Shown here: positions 31,902 to 32,840 of the stretch, piece after piece
Layout of the letters: every line of letters starts with the position of its first letter
Numbering within the stretch: the stretch's first letter is position 1
Assembly: GCA_946491665.1 (NCBI GenBank)
Contig: CAMLYL010000033.1
Location: 1-32,840 of the forward strand
DNA: 32,840 bases
Direction of reading: 5' to 3'
From: an uncultured Lachnospiraceae bacterium
Lineage (GTDB): Bacteria; Bacillota; Clostridia; Lachnospirales; Lachnospiraceae
Position numbers and translations under genes: made by a program
Notes under the pieces: generated by a model
Told to the model about the DNA's origin: nothing
Databases searched by the model: none
The model's input: only the letters and a program-made list of their open reading frames with translations

Positions 31902-32586
31902 ATCGGTACCCCTTTCCCCAAACTGTGACTATAAGCTGCGGATCCTTGGGATCTTTTTCAATCTTGACTCTCAGCTTTCGAATGTGTACCATCACAGTGG
32001 CATTACAGTTATAAAAATACGGTTCATTCCAGACGCTTTCATAAAGATTCTGGGCAGAAAAAATTTTACCCGGATACTTCATCAGCAAAAGGAGAATATT
32101 GTACTCTATATCCGAAAGTTCTACATTTTCTCCATCTACCTGAACCTCATTAAACTCTTCACTGATTCGTATCCCCGATACATCAAGGTAACGCTCCGAC
32201 TCCTGTATCTCTTCTTTCCCGCGATATATCTTCCAGCGCCGGATCAGCGCTTTCACCCGTCCCAGCAGTTCCGAATAGGAAAAAGGCTTCGGCAGATAAT
32301 CATCCCCTCCTGCCATCAGTCCGATCAGCTTATCGGATTCCTGAGATCTCGCTGTGAGGAATAGAACCGGAACGAAGGATACTTTTCGAATCTCTTCACA
32401 GGTCTTCAGACCTGACATACCCGGCATCATCACATCAAGAATCACCAGGTCCGGTTCCCAGTCAAGCATCTTCAGACCTTTTCGGCCATTTTCCGCCTCT
32501 GTTACAGAATATCCTTCTCCTTCCAGAAGAATTCTTACCCCTTCTCTGATATCTTCATCATCCTCAATAAGCAATATTTTTTCCAT
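31888..32586 (-). CDS. OmpR-family response regulator
   Basis: 232 residues. The receiver domain (1-120) has the acidic pair in LLIEDDED, phospho-acceptor Asp51 in LVILDVMMPG, the switch Thr in LFLTAR and Lys in PKPFS. The winged-helix DNA-binding domain (about 135-230) ends VTVWGKGYRFG, typical of OmpR/PhoB proteins. I use the ATG at 32586 (GGGGG six bases upstream), which gives the standard MEKILLIEDD start; an adjacent ATG at 32589 is equally possible. It is cotranscribed with the overlapping kinase. Targets may include the repetitive protein gene next door. Confidence 0.94.
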   Translation of the reverse strand: MEKILLIEDDEDIREGVRILLEGEGYSVTEAENGRKGLKMLDWEPDLVILDVMMPGMSGLKTCEEIRKVSFVPVLFLTARSQESDKLIGLMAGGDDYLPKPFSYSELLGRVKALIRRWKIYRGKEEIQESERYLDVSGIRISEEFNEVQVDGENVELSDIEYNILLLLMKYPGKIFSAQNLYESVWNEPYFYNCNATVMVHIRKLRVKIEKDPKDPQLIVTVWGKGYRFGAH

Positions 32587-32706
32587 CATTTTCCCCCGTC
32601 TTTTATATGTGCCGGAACAGGGTGCGGACCCTTTCGGATCATGCACCCCTGCCATTCTCTGTCAGATCCTGCGGACTGCCAATGCTTTTTATCCGCTGAA
32701 TACCTC

Positions 32707-32840
32707 TTAGTTATTGCTGCTATTAGAACTTGTTCCGGAGTTCGTATTGCTGCTTCCTGTGCTGCTGTTCGAATTTGTACTGTTGTTCTTCGAGCTGCTG
32801 TTCGAATTCGTGCTGTTATTCTTCGAGCTGCTGTTCGAAT
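32707..32840 (-). CDS. C-terminal end of a Ser/Asn-rich repetitive protein, partial
   Basis: 44 codons before the TAA at 32709-32707; the rest is outside the window. The translation is almost only Ser, Asn, Thr, Lys and Gly, with the unit SKNNSTNSNSS repeated. Such tails occur on exported or wall-associated proteins as disordered spacers. It lies 120 bp upstream of the response regulator on the same strand, so cotranscription is possible. No function can be assigned. Confidence 0.65.
   Translation of the reverse strand, partial: SNSSSKNNSTNSNSSSKNNSTNSNSSTGSSNTNSGTSSNSSNN
32762..32840. repeat. 33-bp tandem repeat
   Basis: The unit beginning CTGCTGTTCGAAT recurs at 32762, 32795 and 32828, a period of exactly 33 bp (11 codons), with a few silent differences between copies. 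It continues past the window edge and codes for the Ser/Asn-rich tail. Confidence 0.9.

Noticed and set aside
32620..32648. Terminator between the repetitive protein and the response regulator
   Set aside because: GGGTGC and GCACCC pair over only 6 bp with a long loop, and no U-run follows on the minus strand.
32762..32840. CRISPR array
   Set aside because: The 33-bp units are directly adjacent without spacers and are in frame with a Ser/Asn-rich coding tail.

Overview
The window looks like a core-chromosome segment from a Gram-positive, probably spore-forming anaerobe of the Clostridia, most likely Lachnospiraceae. The evidence is the mix of families (DUF6145 beside coaX, a BofA/YaaL pair, DUF6382-FHA, DUF5702 and Flp1-like proteins of the firmicute Tad pilus), strong AGGAGG ribosome binding sites, mid GC content, and use of TTG and GTG starts. 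No rRNA, tRNA, CRISPR array, transposase or phage gene was seen. Nearly everything is on the minus strand; only murG and yaaL are on the plus strand.

Reading the minus strand from high to low coordinate: (a) 32840-30555 holds the Ser/Asn-rich repetitive tail of a protein cut by the window edge, then a response regulator and histidine kinase that overlap. (b) 30352-22681 is a seven-gene run behind its own promoter: double zinc-ribbon membrane protein, TPM-domain secreted protein, DUF4428 zinc-ribbon protein, HAD phosphatase, Arg/Cys-rich small protein, METTL25-like methyltransferase, and a large exported propeller-like protein with a C39-like tail. (c) 22649-21971 holds yaaL (plus) and bofA (minus), divergent around an 18-bp palindrome. 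(d) 21864-12378 is a complete Tad (type IVc) pilus locus: prepilin peptidase, TadZ, TadA, TadB, TadC, Flp1-like pilin, DUF5702 protein, TadE-like protein, second prepilin peptidase, small TadE-like protein and DUF6382-FHA protein. (e) 12266-11847 is a HIT protein with its own promoter. (f) murG is alone on the plus strand, divergent from a small membrane protein. (g) pgi follows, then a secreted SH3/SleB-type cell-wall hydrolase with WalR-like boxes upstream. (h) 6840-5409 is an NfeD/SPFH membrane pair. (i) 5275-1 is a housekeeping run: argF, birA, DUF6145, coaX, dusB, a hypothetical protein and the start of greA.

The main system is the Tad locus. One sigma-A-like promoter (about 21904-21933) precedes eleven tightly packed genes that supply the ATPase, platform proteins, positioning protein, pilin, pseudopilins and two processing peptidases. 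The FHA protein at the end suggests phosphothreonine signalling input. Several details are unusual. Two genes (tadV, tadE) have their best Shine-Dalgarno/ATG exactly one base out of frame. The tadE leader carries a 27-bp inverted repeat. TadE ends in two Cys/His modules, TadZ lacks a recognisable Walker A motif, and TadC has an extra domain outside the membrane. Function calls rest on motif reading only; no searches were run.
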